A DNA stretch of 64,000 bases from assembly GCA_021234155.1 (NCBI GenBank), contig JAJEKV010000020.1, positions 4,512,563 to 4,576,562 of the forward strand. Direction: 5' to 3'. Position 1 is the first letter of the stretch. Every line of letters starts with the position of its first letter. This DNA is from Isoetes taiwanensis (lineage: Eukaryota > Streptophyta > Lycopodiopsida > Isoetales > Isoetaceae). The notes beneath the pieces are model-generated. The model saw nothing but the letters and a program-made list of their open reading frames with translations. It did not search any database and had not been told where the DNA came from. Shown piece after piece: positions 12,353-24,480 of the stretch. The position numbers were made by a program, and so were the translations under genes.

Positions 12353-15174
12353 TACGAATCACTGACAAGCAGAATATGTTCTAATATGGTGGCATATCAA
12401 AATATGGGATGTCCTTGCATTCCTTTTGTAACCAAAGTGCCATCAGACCATCATGTGGAGAAGATTCTCTTAGACCATCGTGTGGAGAAGATGATTCTAT
12501 TACACCACATAGGAGGTTCGCAGTTCCTTGATTTTCTTAATCTGTTACCAAAGGTAAAAGACCTTTAGTTCTCTGGTGAAATACAAGAGTTCTACAACCT
12601 ATAATTGAGTATAATCAGCAAATATGAAAAGCTGAAGTCTGAAATCATTATACTTGGCATTTGAAAGTGCATATTAGGAAAGCTCTGATTCCTAAACATA
12701 AAATTTACAGCTGCAGTAAGGCACCTAATAAAAGGGATTGGAGAATTGAACCCCACAGCCCAAAAGACATTTTTTCCTCAGTCTAGAAAGTAAATAAATC
12801 TCACTTCAAAAAGTAGCTCGTTCAAAATAAAACTTTCAAGTTCTAAATCGACCTATACAAGCATTAAAGTCTCCAACAAGACTCTTGTATGATTTCATGA
12901 AATGATTTGACACCCCAAACATGAAATGATTTACACCCCAAAATTTAAATATCAAACTGTAATGCCCAGGTTATTATGAGAGATCAAACAGATTACTTGA
13001 CGAAGAATTCTAGAAAGGAAGAAGGTTCTTATTTGCCACAGTTGGCAGTTAGAGAGACGGAGAGTATGCAATCTTATTTCTAGATAATCCTTGAGCTGGA
13101 AACACAGCCACTAAACCAATAGCACAGCCTAATATCATTCATGATCTTAATTTATTGAAACAAGCCTGACTTCCATAAGCAGCAAGCAACTTGCCTACCT
13201 GAAGATGATCGATAATTGACTGAATCCTTCTTTTATTTGTTTGTCATAGAACTCCAACTAATTCATAAGAATTGTTTCTTATCTGCCCAGAATTCATAAA
13301 ACATATGATCTAAGGTGCATTTCTCTCATGACACTCAGAACACCCCAAGAATTCAGCCCAACTCGCCAAATCAGGCTCTATTGGTATTTTATTAAAAAGT
13401 CCTCAACTTCATCTATTTGCCATGCTCTGCTTAAAAGCGAAAGCATGCATCTGCAATGATCTGCTAGTGGTCTAAATAGATAATCTTGTCATATAGAATC
13501 AAAACAATGATAACCTTCATCAATTAAACCCCTACAACAATGAATTCTTACTTCTTACCCTTAAGTTCTCGTAAACTTTTAGCAATAGCAGGTCGCTCCA
13601 TGCTCAAGTTCTGCAAAAAAGCAATATGCATCGTCATAACTCCTAACAAGACAAGCTAAAGTTAAATGTAATCTTTAGACATCTCCCTCACAAAGCATTG
13701 ATGTTCTTATTGCATTGTTGGACTATATGGCTGAGAGGCCGTTTCTCTTGACCTGTACTATTGAGTAGCAGCTTATCCTCTCTGCCCACTAGAAACCAGC
13801 ATCTCAGTCTCATCTACATAAATCTGTACCATTGCTCGTAGTAAACAGTGTGTGCAAGCATATCACCATATCTGGGACTGTATGTAGTTGTACTATGCAC
13901 TTGTACTAGGCCCTCTCAACTTTTGTTGTTTTCATCATATATCATGGTTATTTAAAAGCAGGAATTTTTAAATGCTGCTAGTAGATGTGGCTTCTTTTCT
14001 TAGTAGAATTTCAATTCAAGTCATGTATTGGTTTCAACGGCCAGTTCTACCAAGTAAGAACAACCATGGGCTAAACTATGTAATGACAGGAAAACATAAG
14101 AGGTTCGAACCAGCAACTGAACTAAAACTCTCTGGAAATTTTTTGAGTAGCTTCTGCTTGACAGGTTCGTACACACCTAATTAGTTAGTCAAGTTCAATT
14201 GCCTCCAGGCATAGGATATAAGGCCCCTCTGAACCCCTGATAAAATAGCACTCCCCTGTGCCATCTACGATCCTTTACTTCCTATGAAGTTCTGAAGGGC
14301 ATAAATAACTTCACTTAGGGTCCTCCTTCTAAGTGCCTCCTTCCCTTGCATCCATGCTTAAACATTCGAGCAAAATATGATGCATTCACAAACCTGCTTG
14401 TCATAAGCACCAAAAATTCATGCGGATGTGGATGTTCTTAGCAGTTCTAATAATTGTTTGCTTTGTTTCATAAGTTGTCTAAAATATTATGATTCTTCAT
14501 GCAGTCATGCCTTTGATACCAGTAAAAGAGAGTTTTTTATGGAAATTTATAACCTGTAAATAAACAAGAAAGCACTTACGGTAGAACTCCAGCAAGGTTT
14601 CCATTTGAACCAGAATAAAGACCCTTAAGAGATAATCCTTCCACCCAATTGAGCTGCCTGCAAAAACACATATGCGTAACACGATATCGTCTATAACCAT
14701 AATAAGAAATCCTCAAACAAGTATCTTAAAAATAGAAGTTACAATAAGAAAGAACTAGATAGTTAGGCATTACCCACCAAACAAAATACGAAGAAAGTTA
14801 GCGGACAAGACTGCAGCAGGTTATGGCAGGCTGAGGGTCCACTACAGGACTTTCTTGAAGTTGGAAGTGACTAGACTTTCTTGAAAGGACACAAGCAACT
14901 AATTTTCAACATACTTGAGCTAAATCACGCTAAGCCTAAACCGAGAAAATAATTCAAACAAACAAATTAAATAACGCCAAATGGATAGTTAACTGTTCCA
15001 AAGAAGAATTGTCAATTCTATTGCATCCATACTCCTTGGGAAGCTTAGTCAACAGTTTCGAGGATCCCTATGCAGAGGTATCCTATTATACTGAGCATAT
15101 GCACAGCCCTAAACATGACAAATATATTCTGATGCAATTGCCTGGAATTGGGAAGCTACCAAACTATAGTACTC

Positions 15175-15275
15175 CATCTAGCCACTAGTTTAGAGGATGC
15201 CTATGTCTAGCCACTAGTTTCGAGGATGCCTATGTCTAGCCACTAGTTTAGAGGATGCCTATGCAGAGGTACCCT
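15175..15275 (+). repeat. ~33-bp tandem repeat, 3 copies
   Basis: The unit AGCCACTAGTTTMGAGGATG (M is A or C) followed by CCTATGTCT is repeated three times. A related single copy lies at about 15053-15085. Confidence 0.85.
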
Positions 15276-16064
15276 ATTATACTGAGTATAATCACAGACC
15301 CTATAATCCAAGAGAAGATAGGAGGCTTACAAAGCAATATACAGAGTCATAACCTCAAAAACGAACCAAGAATTGACCTTGTGCCAGCACATATACGTTC
15401 TTTACCAGTTTGCAACATTATGTGCTGAAAATAATTGATTAAGATAAACCTAGGAAAGAAATGGCAGGCTTAAGGAGCGATGAGTGGCCACATTAGAGAT
15501 ATAGAATGCTGCATTTTCATCTAGAATTTTTGGTTCTGCAGCACATCAGCAGCAAGGTATGTAGATCAAAATGTGGATTGACTACCATTATTGTCCTACA
15601 TATAGCAAAGGGGGACGTTTTGGTCCTTAAATTCCGATAATTAATGTAAAAGAGTCATAGCCATATGCTGATGCATTAAGTTCAAATCGCCCCTTCTTAT
15701 TTGATGCATTGAAGGCAGCCGGCAACTTAAGAGACATACAGACTGGCATACCTTTGTATTGACGAATTAAAAGCCTTAGACTGTATAATTGCCATATAAA
15801 GGCTAGCACCAGAGAAATTATCACTCAGGCCCTGTTCATCAGATAAAACTTTTAATCATGTCATGCAGAGGTTTTCACTAAAGAATGCATTGCACATGCC
15901 TTTACGGTTAGAACTGACCGCACCACATCTAAACATCAACTTGCACAGATTACAGAGCACACTCTGGCAAATAGACATGTTGGTCCATACCAAAGTGAGA
16001 ACCCGAAATGCAAATGGCATGGCATAGTAACTCACGTCTCAAATGCCAGGACGTCATTATTCTG

Positions 16065-16500
16065 TGATGGCAGGAACTATAACCTTGAATATGATCTTAA
16101 TTAAGGCTGGGTAAAGCTACGATAAATAGGAGCTATAAAAACCCTAATTTGCCTTTGTGGAGCATCTTCTGACCTAACCATAGACGACAATCCATACTTT
16201 TGTGGAGCATCTTCTGATCTAACCAAAACGGCCATTGGATTTTGAAAACAGTCTATTCTAGATCATGATCAAATGGCTTAAGCCACATCCAACTCAAACT
16301 ATCCTGTGATGCCGGGAACTTTTAAGGTTGAAATAGAGTTACGATAAAAAGAGCTAACAAAACCCTGATTTATTTTTGTGGAGCATCATAAGGAGTGGAT
16401 CCATACCTTTGTGGAGCATCTTCTGCTCTAACCTAGGCGAACGTCCAGAACGGCCATCGAATTTTAAAGGACCGCTTAAGCCAGGCTAGCCTTCGAGATA
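16065..16500 (+). repeat. Imperfect ~230-bp duplication
   Basis: Two related blocks carry ACGATAAATAGGAGCTA or ACGATAAAAAGAGCTAAC, then AAAACCCT, then two copies of TTTGTGGAGCATCTTCTG, then ACGGCCATYG. No gene is attached. Confidence 0.65.
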
Positions 16501-16590
16501 AAAGGCGGCTGTTGCGCTAATAACAAAGCATCTTCCCAATGGACCATGTTAGATGAGGTGGCACGTCATTATGGTAATATTTAACTCTTT

Positions 16591-16603
16591 GGGGCAGATT
16601 CCA
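16591..16603 (+). repeat. Harbinger left TIR
   Basis: GGGGCAGATTCCA, the exact reverse complement of 30741-30753, preceded by TTT. Confidence 0.82.
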
Positions 16604-16900
16604 TTAGTGTCAATAAAGTTAAATTGAGTATCGTTTAGCAATAGGAAATGGCCACATCATCAAATAACCTTTACGTTGATATTCCACTATGCCTGGAAGT
16701 TGTGCTCCAATCGCTGAGGTGGAATTGCCAAAACGTAACCTTATTGACGACCTCTCAAGCCCGGCAGTTTAACTGCCGAGCGATGATACGAAGCCACGTT
16801 TCCCTACCCGCCAAAATTCTCCCGGCAAATCTAGTTCGTCTTGCTAGTTCTTCCTTTCAGCGTCTAGGCTGATCAACAATTGCTAGCCGGTTTGTAGACG
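16604..16900 (+). other. Harbinger left subterminal/5' region
   Basis: Presumed 5' region of the Myb-like gene. No unambiguous TATA box is seen and no other gene is recognised. Confidence 0.4.
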
Positions 16901-17817
16901 ATGGCACCGTTTCCTCTAGAAGAAAGCTTGGGAGCCAACGAACCCGTAAGATTTCTTCTGCCTTTTCTATTCTCATACCAATTCATAGGCTAAAGTAGCA
17001 TTTTTTATGTTGTGCAATGAGTTACAGATTGAAATCGTTCATGAGACTCAAGAAGATCTACAGTCATTTGTACTTCCTGTACAACAAGGGTTTGCTGGTC
17101 CTCAAAAGCTTCCTTTGAGAAGATTCCAGACAACCAATCCAGCCAATGCACCCTTCCATGGATTTCAGCAGCCACATCCAAGCTATCCAACCCAGTCTGC
17201 TCCTTATAATTTCCATCCAATGTTCTTCAGCCAGCCTGTTCAAGCTGATAAGGCTTATCGATCAAACATGCCTCTTGCTAACTTTCCTACTGCTCACCAA
17301 GCAACTCCGGTTAATCCATTGCCAAACCAACTAGAAATTGCTAGTAACAAATAAAAAAAACGTGCTGTCCCAAATACCACGAAACCTGCAGATAAGGTTC
17401 CAAAGGCAGAAAGCAGGAAAGGTTGTTCCAAGGCTTCCAAGAAGGAGGATAAAGGTAAGTGGGCTAGATGGAATGATAAGTGGACTGTGCAGCTTATTCA
17501 TGCTAGAGTTGAACTTCTTGATGACTTCAACAAGCCGAAACTAGGGAACCTGCATGAATTATGGACGAGAGTCCATAGGCGTGTTGTTGCTCGTTGTTCT
17601 GACTTTGACAAGGATGCAGAGGCCTGCAGGAAAAAATGGATGTCCATCTATGCTGAGTACAAGGCTGATAAGCATCATAATAGCATTTCTGGGAACAATA
17701 GAGCAAACACATATGAGTGATTTGACATTATTGACGAGTTCATGGACACGAGAGCAAATGTGTCCAAGGCCATACATGGTGCAGCACCGGCTTCGGGTTC
17801 CCATAATGCCTGCTTAG
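16901..17817 (+). pseudogene. Harbinger ORF1 (Myb/SANT-like protein), 5' part, decayed
   Basis: ATG at 16901 opens a 45-nt exon (MAPFPLEESLGANEP). It is followed by GTAAG at 16946 and an acceptor ACAG at 17027, and the frame continues in phase as IEIVHETQEDLQSF. After a Pro/Gln-rich stretch comes a basic linker and a trihelix/Myb-like domain around 17450-17720: KWARWNDKWTVQLIHA, then LWTRVHRRVVARCS, then CRKKWMSIYAEYKADK. In Harbinger elements this accessory protein binds DNA and helps the transposase. Two in-frame stops break it: TAA at 17352-17354 in a lysine run, and TGA at 17718 where the frame otherwise continues FDIIDEFMDTRANVSKA (a TGG to TGA change would explain it). The right junction with foreign DNA lies somewhere in 17760-17840. 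The C-terminal part appears at 26436-26815. Confidence 0.8.
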
Positions 17818-18550
17818 GGTGCACCTTATACTGCATTTTTGGAGCTCCTTTATCATCTAGATAAAAACGAAAGTGTAATGGCTTGGTATGCCCTACCAAC
17901 TTATTACGTCCATCTTCTATATAGCCATCCACAAATTTCTTAAAGTCAGGAACTTCTTGTATGAGATACGGAACATTTTTAGCGGATACACATGTTTCAA
18001 ACACTTCAAATAATTGAGGCAAAGTGTGAGCATGTCGCATTCTTAAGCTTTCTCCAACTCTGCTAAAGAAAGCATCAATATCTTCGTGTGTATGCCCAAC
18101 CATAAGAAATGCCATCAATATTTCTTTGAAATGTCCTCTTGCTACTAGCAACGCCAAGTATGCCATGACATATCTATTTTTATTCTCAGAGACACAATTG
18201 TCTACCTGTAAAAGTAGAACTTTTGGCAGGGGCTTAAAATCACCATGTTCTTCTCTCGCTAATTGCTTACCATCTGTCCTTGTCAACAATGCTTTATGAA
18301 GGGTTGTGTTGCTGAAGTAAAAGTTGGAGTCAAATCCCCTCTATCTCCATCATTAAAACCCTCCAAACTCCGCAAACATTTTGCAATAGAACCTATTGTA
18401 AAGTTTGGGTCAAATGACCAATTCCATGTGGCAAAATGGCCATAAGCGGAAGGGCCATGCCCACGAGTGAGAATTCCTGTTAAAGCCATAGGCAATTGCA
18501 TAGCATTCTTTGTAGTGTTTGGATTTGGTCTTAGTCTTGCTTTTATCGAA
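17818..18550 (-). pseudogene. DUF7869-like transposon-type gene fragment (copy 1)
   Basis: On the minus strand this reads NAMQLPMALTGILTRGHG, then DPNF and IAKCLRSLEGF. It continues in another frame with LLLQVDNCVSENKN, VGHTHEDIDAFFSR (about 18064-18102) and LVGHTKPLHFRF. These match, in order, the second copy at 38558-40366. The DNC..ENKN and VGHTH.DIDAFF motifs are, to my knowledge, typical of the uncharacterised DUF7869 family, which behaves like a mobile-element gene. The acidic residues hint at a DDE/RNase H-type fold, but that is my inference. There is a frameshift near 18285, the N-terminal half is missing and the C-terminal part is cut short at the junction with the Myb-like exon. At its upstream edge it abuts a NIF-phosphatase fragment on the opposite strand. 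Confidence 0.72.
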
Positions 18551-19309
18551 CACCTTTTAAAGTTTGCAGAGGTTGCAATTTGGACAACAATGTCAAAGAC
18601 AAGTTTATTGACTTGTTTGGAAAAGATTGTGCCCAATGATAAAGTTTTCAAATTCTTATGGTGTCAAAGGAAATGCACAAACATAGGGTATGATTACCTC
18701 TTTCATAAGAAGCCGTTTCTTATCAAAGATCTTAACAACGTATGGAGACGATATCCAGAGTATAGCGTGCATAACACTATCATGGTTGATGATGATCACA
18801 GAAAATCATTTCGAAATCCAAAATATGTTGTCTTGCATCCTTTTCAATATGCTGGAAGTAAGGAAGATAACTTTTTGTTAGGAGCTTTATTACCTTATTT
18901 ACAAGAAGCATGCAATAGTGGAAGCACCCAAGATTTTTTGCGCTGTAACTTTAAGAAGGAATTTTTTCATGAAAGATGGGAAGAAGATTCTGACGATGTT
19001 CGAAGATCTTTATATTATGCTTCAGAGTATTGGGCACCTAGAGAAAATGTTGGATCAGCTCCTGGATCTGAAACGAAGACTAATTTCACGTATAATGACC
19101 ATAGTGATAGCAAAGGAAGCAACTCTCATCATACGAGGGCACATGTTGGACATGCTCTTCAAAGGCGTAGAATTACAGATGGCCACATTAGAATGTCAAA
19201 TGCGGCGACAATGTTATTGGCCTTAAACTCAGGATTTCAAGGTAGACGCATCAGTGCAAGCTTAGCAAGACAATATTTGGAATCAAAAAATGGAAAAAAT
19301 AATAGTTAG
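18551..19309 (+). pseudogene. NIF/FCP1-type (HAD) phosphatase C-terminal fragment
   Basis: The plus frame reads FAEVAIWTTMSKTSLLTCLE, then FKFLWCQRKCTNIG, KPFLIKDLNNVW, TIMVDDDHRKSFRNPKYVV and DNFLLGALLPYLQEA. This is the C-terminal half of a plant NLI-interacting-factor (FCP1 homology) domain: the IWTT motif, the KxL.KDL..VW strand and the VDDD acidic motif. The N-terminal catalytic DxDxT motif is absent. The same open frame extends upstream to 18467, but that part is only the antisense of the adjoining DUF7869-like fragment, so the ORF is chimeric. After the domain comes a Ser/His-rich tail and a stop at 19307-19309. It is probably a gene fragment captured by a mobile element, and activity is unlikely. 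Confidence 0.75.
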
Positions 19310-19497
19310 TAGTTCGCATTATTATCAAACTCTCTTTGTTGTACACTTTGTTCATTATAATATGGAGATGTATCAAACTATCTTTGTTGTAAACTCTGTT
19401 CATTGTAATAGAGATATCCAGTTTGCTATAATAATAAAACAAAAATATTTGGTGTACTCATGCATTATATGTTTTGTATAAGCTTAATAAATGGATG
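19310..19497. other. Short AT-rich spacer
   Basis: Contains two related stretches (CAAACTMTCTTTGTTGTA and a TTCATTRTAAT motif) around 19328 and 19375. No gene seen. Confidence 0.4.
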
Positions 19498-20245
19498 CAA
19501 AACCCATAAAGCTGTGGTCTGTGTTGTTTCATGGAGCAGTTGGTATGTAATGAATATCCGAAGTGTCCTTCCCCTTCCATTCTATTTGTGTTTGAATCCA
19601 TTCCCTTTCCCTCCCCTATTTGAAAATGATATTTTAGTGTTCGTATTTCACATGCCTATTTGAAATGATATATCGATGTTAGCATTGAAATGTTTGTCTT
19701 TAAACATATGCTTATCAAATTCTAGGGTTAGTTGTATTTTACATACTCAATGTAGTTAAAACACGATCCAATTCTTTTGTTAAGTATTGATCTAACATTT
19801 TATTTTATTTTTCAATCTATGTTGTTTTATGGAGCAGTTGGTATATAATGAATATTTGAAGTGTCCTTCCCCTTCCATTCTATTTGTGTTTGAATCCATT
19901 CCCTTTCCCAATCCTATTTGGAAATGATATATCAATGTTCGTATTTCACATGCCTATTCGGAAATGATATATCAATGAATATTCGAAGTGTCCTTCCCCT
20001 TCCATTCTATTTGTGTTTGAATCCATTCCCTTTCCCCCCCTATTTGGAAATGATATATCAATGTTCGTATTTCACATGCCTATTCGGAAATGATATATCA
20101 ATGTTAGTGTTGAAATGTTTGTCTTTAATCATATGCTTATCAAGTTCCAAGGTTATTTGTAGTTTACATGTTCAATTGTAGTTAAAATACGATCCAATTC
20201 TTTTCTTCAAGTATTGATCTAATATTTTATTTTATTTTTCAATCT
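19498..20245 (+). repeat. ~300-bp tandem repeat with internal sub-duplication
   Basis: The block from GGAGCAGTTGGTATRTAATG through AGTGTCCTTCCCCTTCCATT to TTTATTTTATTTTTCAATCT occurs at about 19528 and again at about 19829. In the second copy the CCTTCCCCTTCC part and the following GGAAATGATATATCAATG are duplicated once more (about 19918-20104). Confidence 0.85.
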
Positions 20246-23200
20246 ATCTTTGACTCCACTTCCACACTCCCGCCTCCCCTTTTTTTACATCCTTTCTTCA
20301 AAGAGAAAAAAAAAAAAAACAAAACTAAGGACTTGTCTAGCCATCATAAGTTCATGCTACGACAATCTACTTTGTTAATTTGGAAGTTTCCGGCATGGCC
20401 GAAAATGTTTTTGGTTTTTTTTTATATGATTTCCTAAGATTGTTGATGGTTTGGTTGCCGGAAAATATTTCCGTTCTTTCAAAAATCGGGATTATTTTCT
20501 TTGTGTTATTATTTCAACCAAGGAGTTTTCCCAATCTTTCCTTTTCTGGATCTTCTTATCGGATTGCAAGTGTCAAGTAAATGATGCATGCCAGGTTAGG
20601 CGCTTCTAGCAGATTTGGGAGACGTTACATGGGCGTGGAAAAGGAAAGCCAGAAACTGGCATCTTACAGATTGTTTTAGCCAGGTTGTGATTGTCGGATT
20701 TGATGTAGGATGAAATGAAGAGATGATCGAAATGGTGGCAGGTTGTTGCATGCAAATTCGGCATGCAGGGAGCTTTATTTTCACTGCTTCTTTCAGATGG
20801 CCAACAATGGGTTCTAATCTTTGGCACCATCACGGGCATCTTTGGTTTTGTGAGAGAGATTAAAGCCATCCGGCAGGCATGACAAAGCTGAGCTTCAGGT
20901 ATGACGTTAGGATTTCTTTCCCCCTTTTTTTCCTGTGGGCAGCCTGATGAAAACCCATCTTTCACCGGCTGGCCTAATAAGTATCATACAAATTTGGAGG
21001 TTTGGGTTCAATTGCTAGCTCCATAGCAGGGCTGGATCTTCGGCTTTAGCTAAATTCTTTCGTTCCTTGATGTTGATGATGTCTTGGCCATAAATCTCTT
21101 GCCTTTGTTTAAACTTGAAGTCCTAATATGTTCCTCATCAGGATTCCAGACTTTTTGCCAGGCATTTTTCTTAAAAGTCATTCTTGGATTTTTTATTTGA
21201 GGTAAAACTTGATAAGAGTGAAGCTGCAATTCGTCTCTGATGCATCTACTCCAGGTAGCCCTGTATGCATGCCAGTGTAAAATACCATATTTAACCTTAG
21301 TTTATCAGTTTCAAGGGCATTTCTAGCTAAACAGCCATTAAGCCGTGGTTATCACCCCATGACTGGATTTGGCTGCTCTGGCAAGGATTTCACGCTTTTG
21401 GCAGTAAGAATTGCAGGTAAAGCTGTTATGTTCAGTCTTGATTGGTTTATAATATGTTCCCATGTACCTGAGGCATTCACATCCTTTGTTTGTCAATATG
21501 AGCTGTAAAGCATATCTGCCATAATATGGACTTCTTGGGAGCTATTGGATCAAATATTGGTTGAAGATTAGGGCATCCAAGTATTAGATTGGCCTGATGC
21601 CATACTCACACTAGAAACCTTGATTCTATTGGTGCTTTGTACTGGCTTGCATGCATACCCTTCCTTCGTATTTGCAAACTTGGTTGATGTTGATGCTTTG
21701 GCTTTGTTGTAGAAAAATCTAGCCATTCTATTATATGGCCCCAATGACCAAAATTGCTTTGATCAAAGCGGCTTAATTGTTTTCCATTGTGGGCACACAG
21801 GTCCGTTGGAAGGATTTGGGGTACTTTCCCAGTATTTGGAGACTATAGCTAACAAATTAAAAAGGTTGATCTGATCAGGTTAGTTAGCCCTTTCCTATAT
21901 TTTGCTTCATGATCACTCTGCCATTAAAATGGAATTGTTATGTCTGCACAAAGCAAAAGGATGCACTCTCACGCTGCCATTTTATTTTTGAAGATAATAC
22001 ATTGAATTGTTTCAATTGAGTTCCAATGTGTTCCTATGCTAGAACATCTGCAAATTTACTTTAAGATGATGCAGTACACATAGTTCATTTATAAGAGCAT
22101 CTGCTTCCGTGGCACCACGATAGTCCTAGATTTGCTCACATGTTTGTTCAACGTTTGAGATGTTACTTTGTAGCTTTGGATACAATAAATATGTTTGTTC
22201 CTACTCCTTTCATACAAGGAAATTCAGTCTGAGCCTTCTTTATATGTTGTCGTAGAGCTTCTCTTTCCATAGCATCGGAATTTAAAAGCATATGGATGGT
22301 TGCACAAAAGCAATATCATTAAAAATGTCCTTTGTCCTTTGCAATTAGGCATCTTCTTATCCATTTTATTTTCTAAGTTGTGAATGACTAATATCCGTGA
22401 GTGTGTATTAGAAACTTCATATCACTGATAATTGCAATAGTCTTAAAAGTATTAGTAGAAAATAATGTGGTTTATGCCAATGATACTCCACTTGCTTTAG
22501 AGTATTTACGCTCCTACTTTAAAATGTTATTTTATTTCAAACATGGAAACATGGAGCTTGGTTTCAATGTAACTTCTCAAGCATTTGATTTGCAGATCTC
22601 AATAGCAGTGATTATTATCTCAACTAGACTTCACAAGATGCTTTAAATCTCATATGTTATTTGTTCTCTGCTTTTATGCAGGTCAAACTTATGCAGGAAA
22701 TAGAGGCCCTGGATGCAATGACAGAAATCAAACACATTCAACCTCCAGACTCCTATTTGTGGCTTTGTTATTATTCAAGATTGCTCTGCTTATTCTTCAG
22801 AATTGCTCTGTAAGTGCCTATCAGATTATTTGAGCTATTGATACTGCCTTGGGCAAGCAAAAAGCCATGGGTGTTTCGGAAGATGAGTCTGGCCAGATAG
22901 TTTTAAACGAGCTATGTGGCCATACTGATCTTCCAAAACAATCATGACTATACCTGCTCCAGGCTCAACAACTCAATCTACAGGTAATGTCTGATACTAG
23001 AGAATCAAGTTCAGGTTTGCATTTGAGAACCGTTTCTTCTTTTGCTTTTAACCTCTCCTTCCACTTTTTACCAGAGTTAAGGAAACAAGGCACTTCCAAT
23101 AAGTGGTCCAGGGCCAATTCATAGAGTTCTTGAGCATGGAGCAAGAAGTTTAAAACGAGGTGTCACCCTTTCAAACAAATTCCCTACATAAGAACAGATT

Positions 23201-23814
23201 GCCATGAGTTTAGCTGTCGCAGCAGGATCCCGAGTATACTTTCTTTCTTCACCATGGTCAGTGATGGCCTACAGGTAGTAATGTTGTTTCTAATTTATGG
23301 ATGGAACAATAAGTCCACTTGAGGATGCCAACTTCAATCTCATCTTAATGGTTTGTGCGGTATGTCTTTTTTGTACTTCATTTTCATTCCTGTTTATATG
23401 TTATTTCATAATTAGAGAAATGATATGCGTTTCTCTTGCTGCAGATGACCGTGATGAATGTTTACAGTGCTGCACAAAAGAGATGTTGAAAGGAATGCTG
23501 ACCAGTGTATTCCTATTGTTGCTCTTACAGCTCAAGCATCATGAGAAGACAAAGTCAAAGATCATAGGGCTTGCTTTTGTGGAAATACCAATTTCTTTCA
23601 ATTCTTAATGTATGTATGTATATGTTTAAAAGGGGTTTAAATTCCTTTCCTTTCTGTTTTCAAAGGTCTACCAAACAGAGCAGAGCTATTAAATCACATT
23701 AGCATCCAGTGGCAGCCTGATGACATTTATTTTGTTGGATTCAAGATTTCCATTTCTGTAAATAAGTCTAAGCACTTAAGCATCTAAGGTCATTCTCAGA
23801 TCATAAAAGCCATT
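20246..23814. other. Unassigned sequence; a few exon-like stretches
   Basis: No gene is recognised with confidence. Short exon-like stretches include 22826-22950 (AIDTALGKQKAMGVSEDES) and 23108-23190 (GPGPIHRVLEHGARSLKRG). They are followed by stops or frameshifts. They may be debris of captured genes, but I could not assign a family. Confidence 0.35.
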
Positions 23815-24480
23815 ACAGTATTCCTGGGAAGGCAGATAGATGCTATTTAATCAGAACAGATTTCTCTATGGCAAGTATGATGGAAAGAACAATGTTCCTG
23901 CATTTGATATTTATTTAAATGCAACACCTTGGGCCAGTATACAACTTGATGATGCATTTGGGGAGCATTCTGAAGAAATGATTGTGCTTTTAACAGGTTC
24001 AGTTTTAGACGTTTATCTCAAGGAAAGCATTAGTATGCCATTCGTGTCATCCTTGGAAACAAGATTACACATTGGAACGATGTATCATACATCATACGGG
24101 CATTGTACCCACCTTAAATATTCATGAAGGATAAATTTTGGCATGCGCTATCGTCAGATGATGTCAGGTATGGGATAGTTTTGTAATAATTATTTAAAAA
24201 TTGGTGTTGAACTCGAAATGTTGTATTGTGATTACTATTACTTATTTTTCTTGGTTGTCTACATTTTGAAAGGTAGATATCCAGATGATGATGTTGAACT
24301 TTTATGGAAATCTGATCTTAGAAAGCCATATCATCTAGCCAATGAAGCACATGACATGCAAAGATACAACACAACTACGAAGATGAAAATAACAGTGTGC
24401 AAGATAATGCTCTCTATGAAAGTCATGCAAATTGTTGTAGTTGGAACATAAGGAAATATCACATTTCATTATAACTTGGA
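23815..24480 (+). pseudogene. Malectin-like receptor-kinase ectodomain fragment
   Basis: The plus strand reads RCYLIRT, then after a one-base frameshift FLYGKYDGKNNVPAFDIYL, PWASIQLDDAF and SMPFVSSLE, and further on INFGMRYRQ and RYPDDDVELLW. This order (LIR..FLYG.YDG, FISSLE, NFG, RYPDD) is diagnostic of the malectin-like extracellular domain of plant LRR receptor kinases. A 105-nt intron with GT at 24168 and AG at 24272 joins NFG and RYPDD in a consistent phase, so genomic DNA rather than mRNA was captured. Signal peptide, LRRs, membrane segment and kinase are all missing. It lies inside the Harbinger element, upstream of a Helitron 3' end, so Helitron capture is plausible but unproven. Confidence 0.78.

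Larger units (their letters stand above)
11392..16064. other. Unassigned sequence with small tandem repeats
   Basis: No gene is recognised. The stretch contains three local tandem repeats, listed separately. Short open frames at 12302-12568, 13972-14184 and 14497-14700 have no recognisable domain. Confidence 0.5.

Noticed and set aside
18467-18550. N-terminal part of the 280-codon plus-strand frame as a genuine part of the phosphatase
   Set aside because: It is the antisense of the DUF7869-like LTRGHG...YGHF segment, so only the later part matches a NIF domain.
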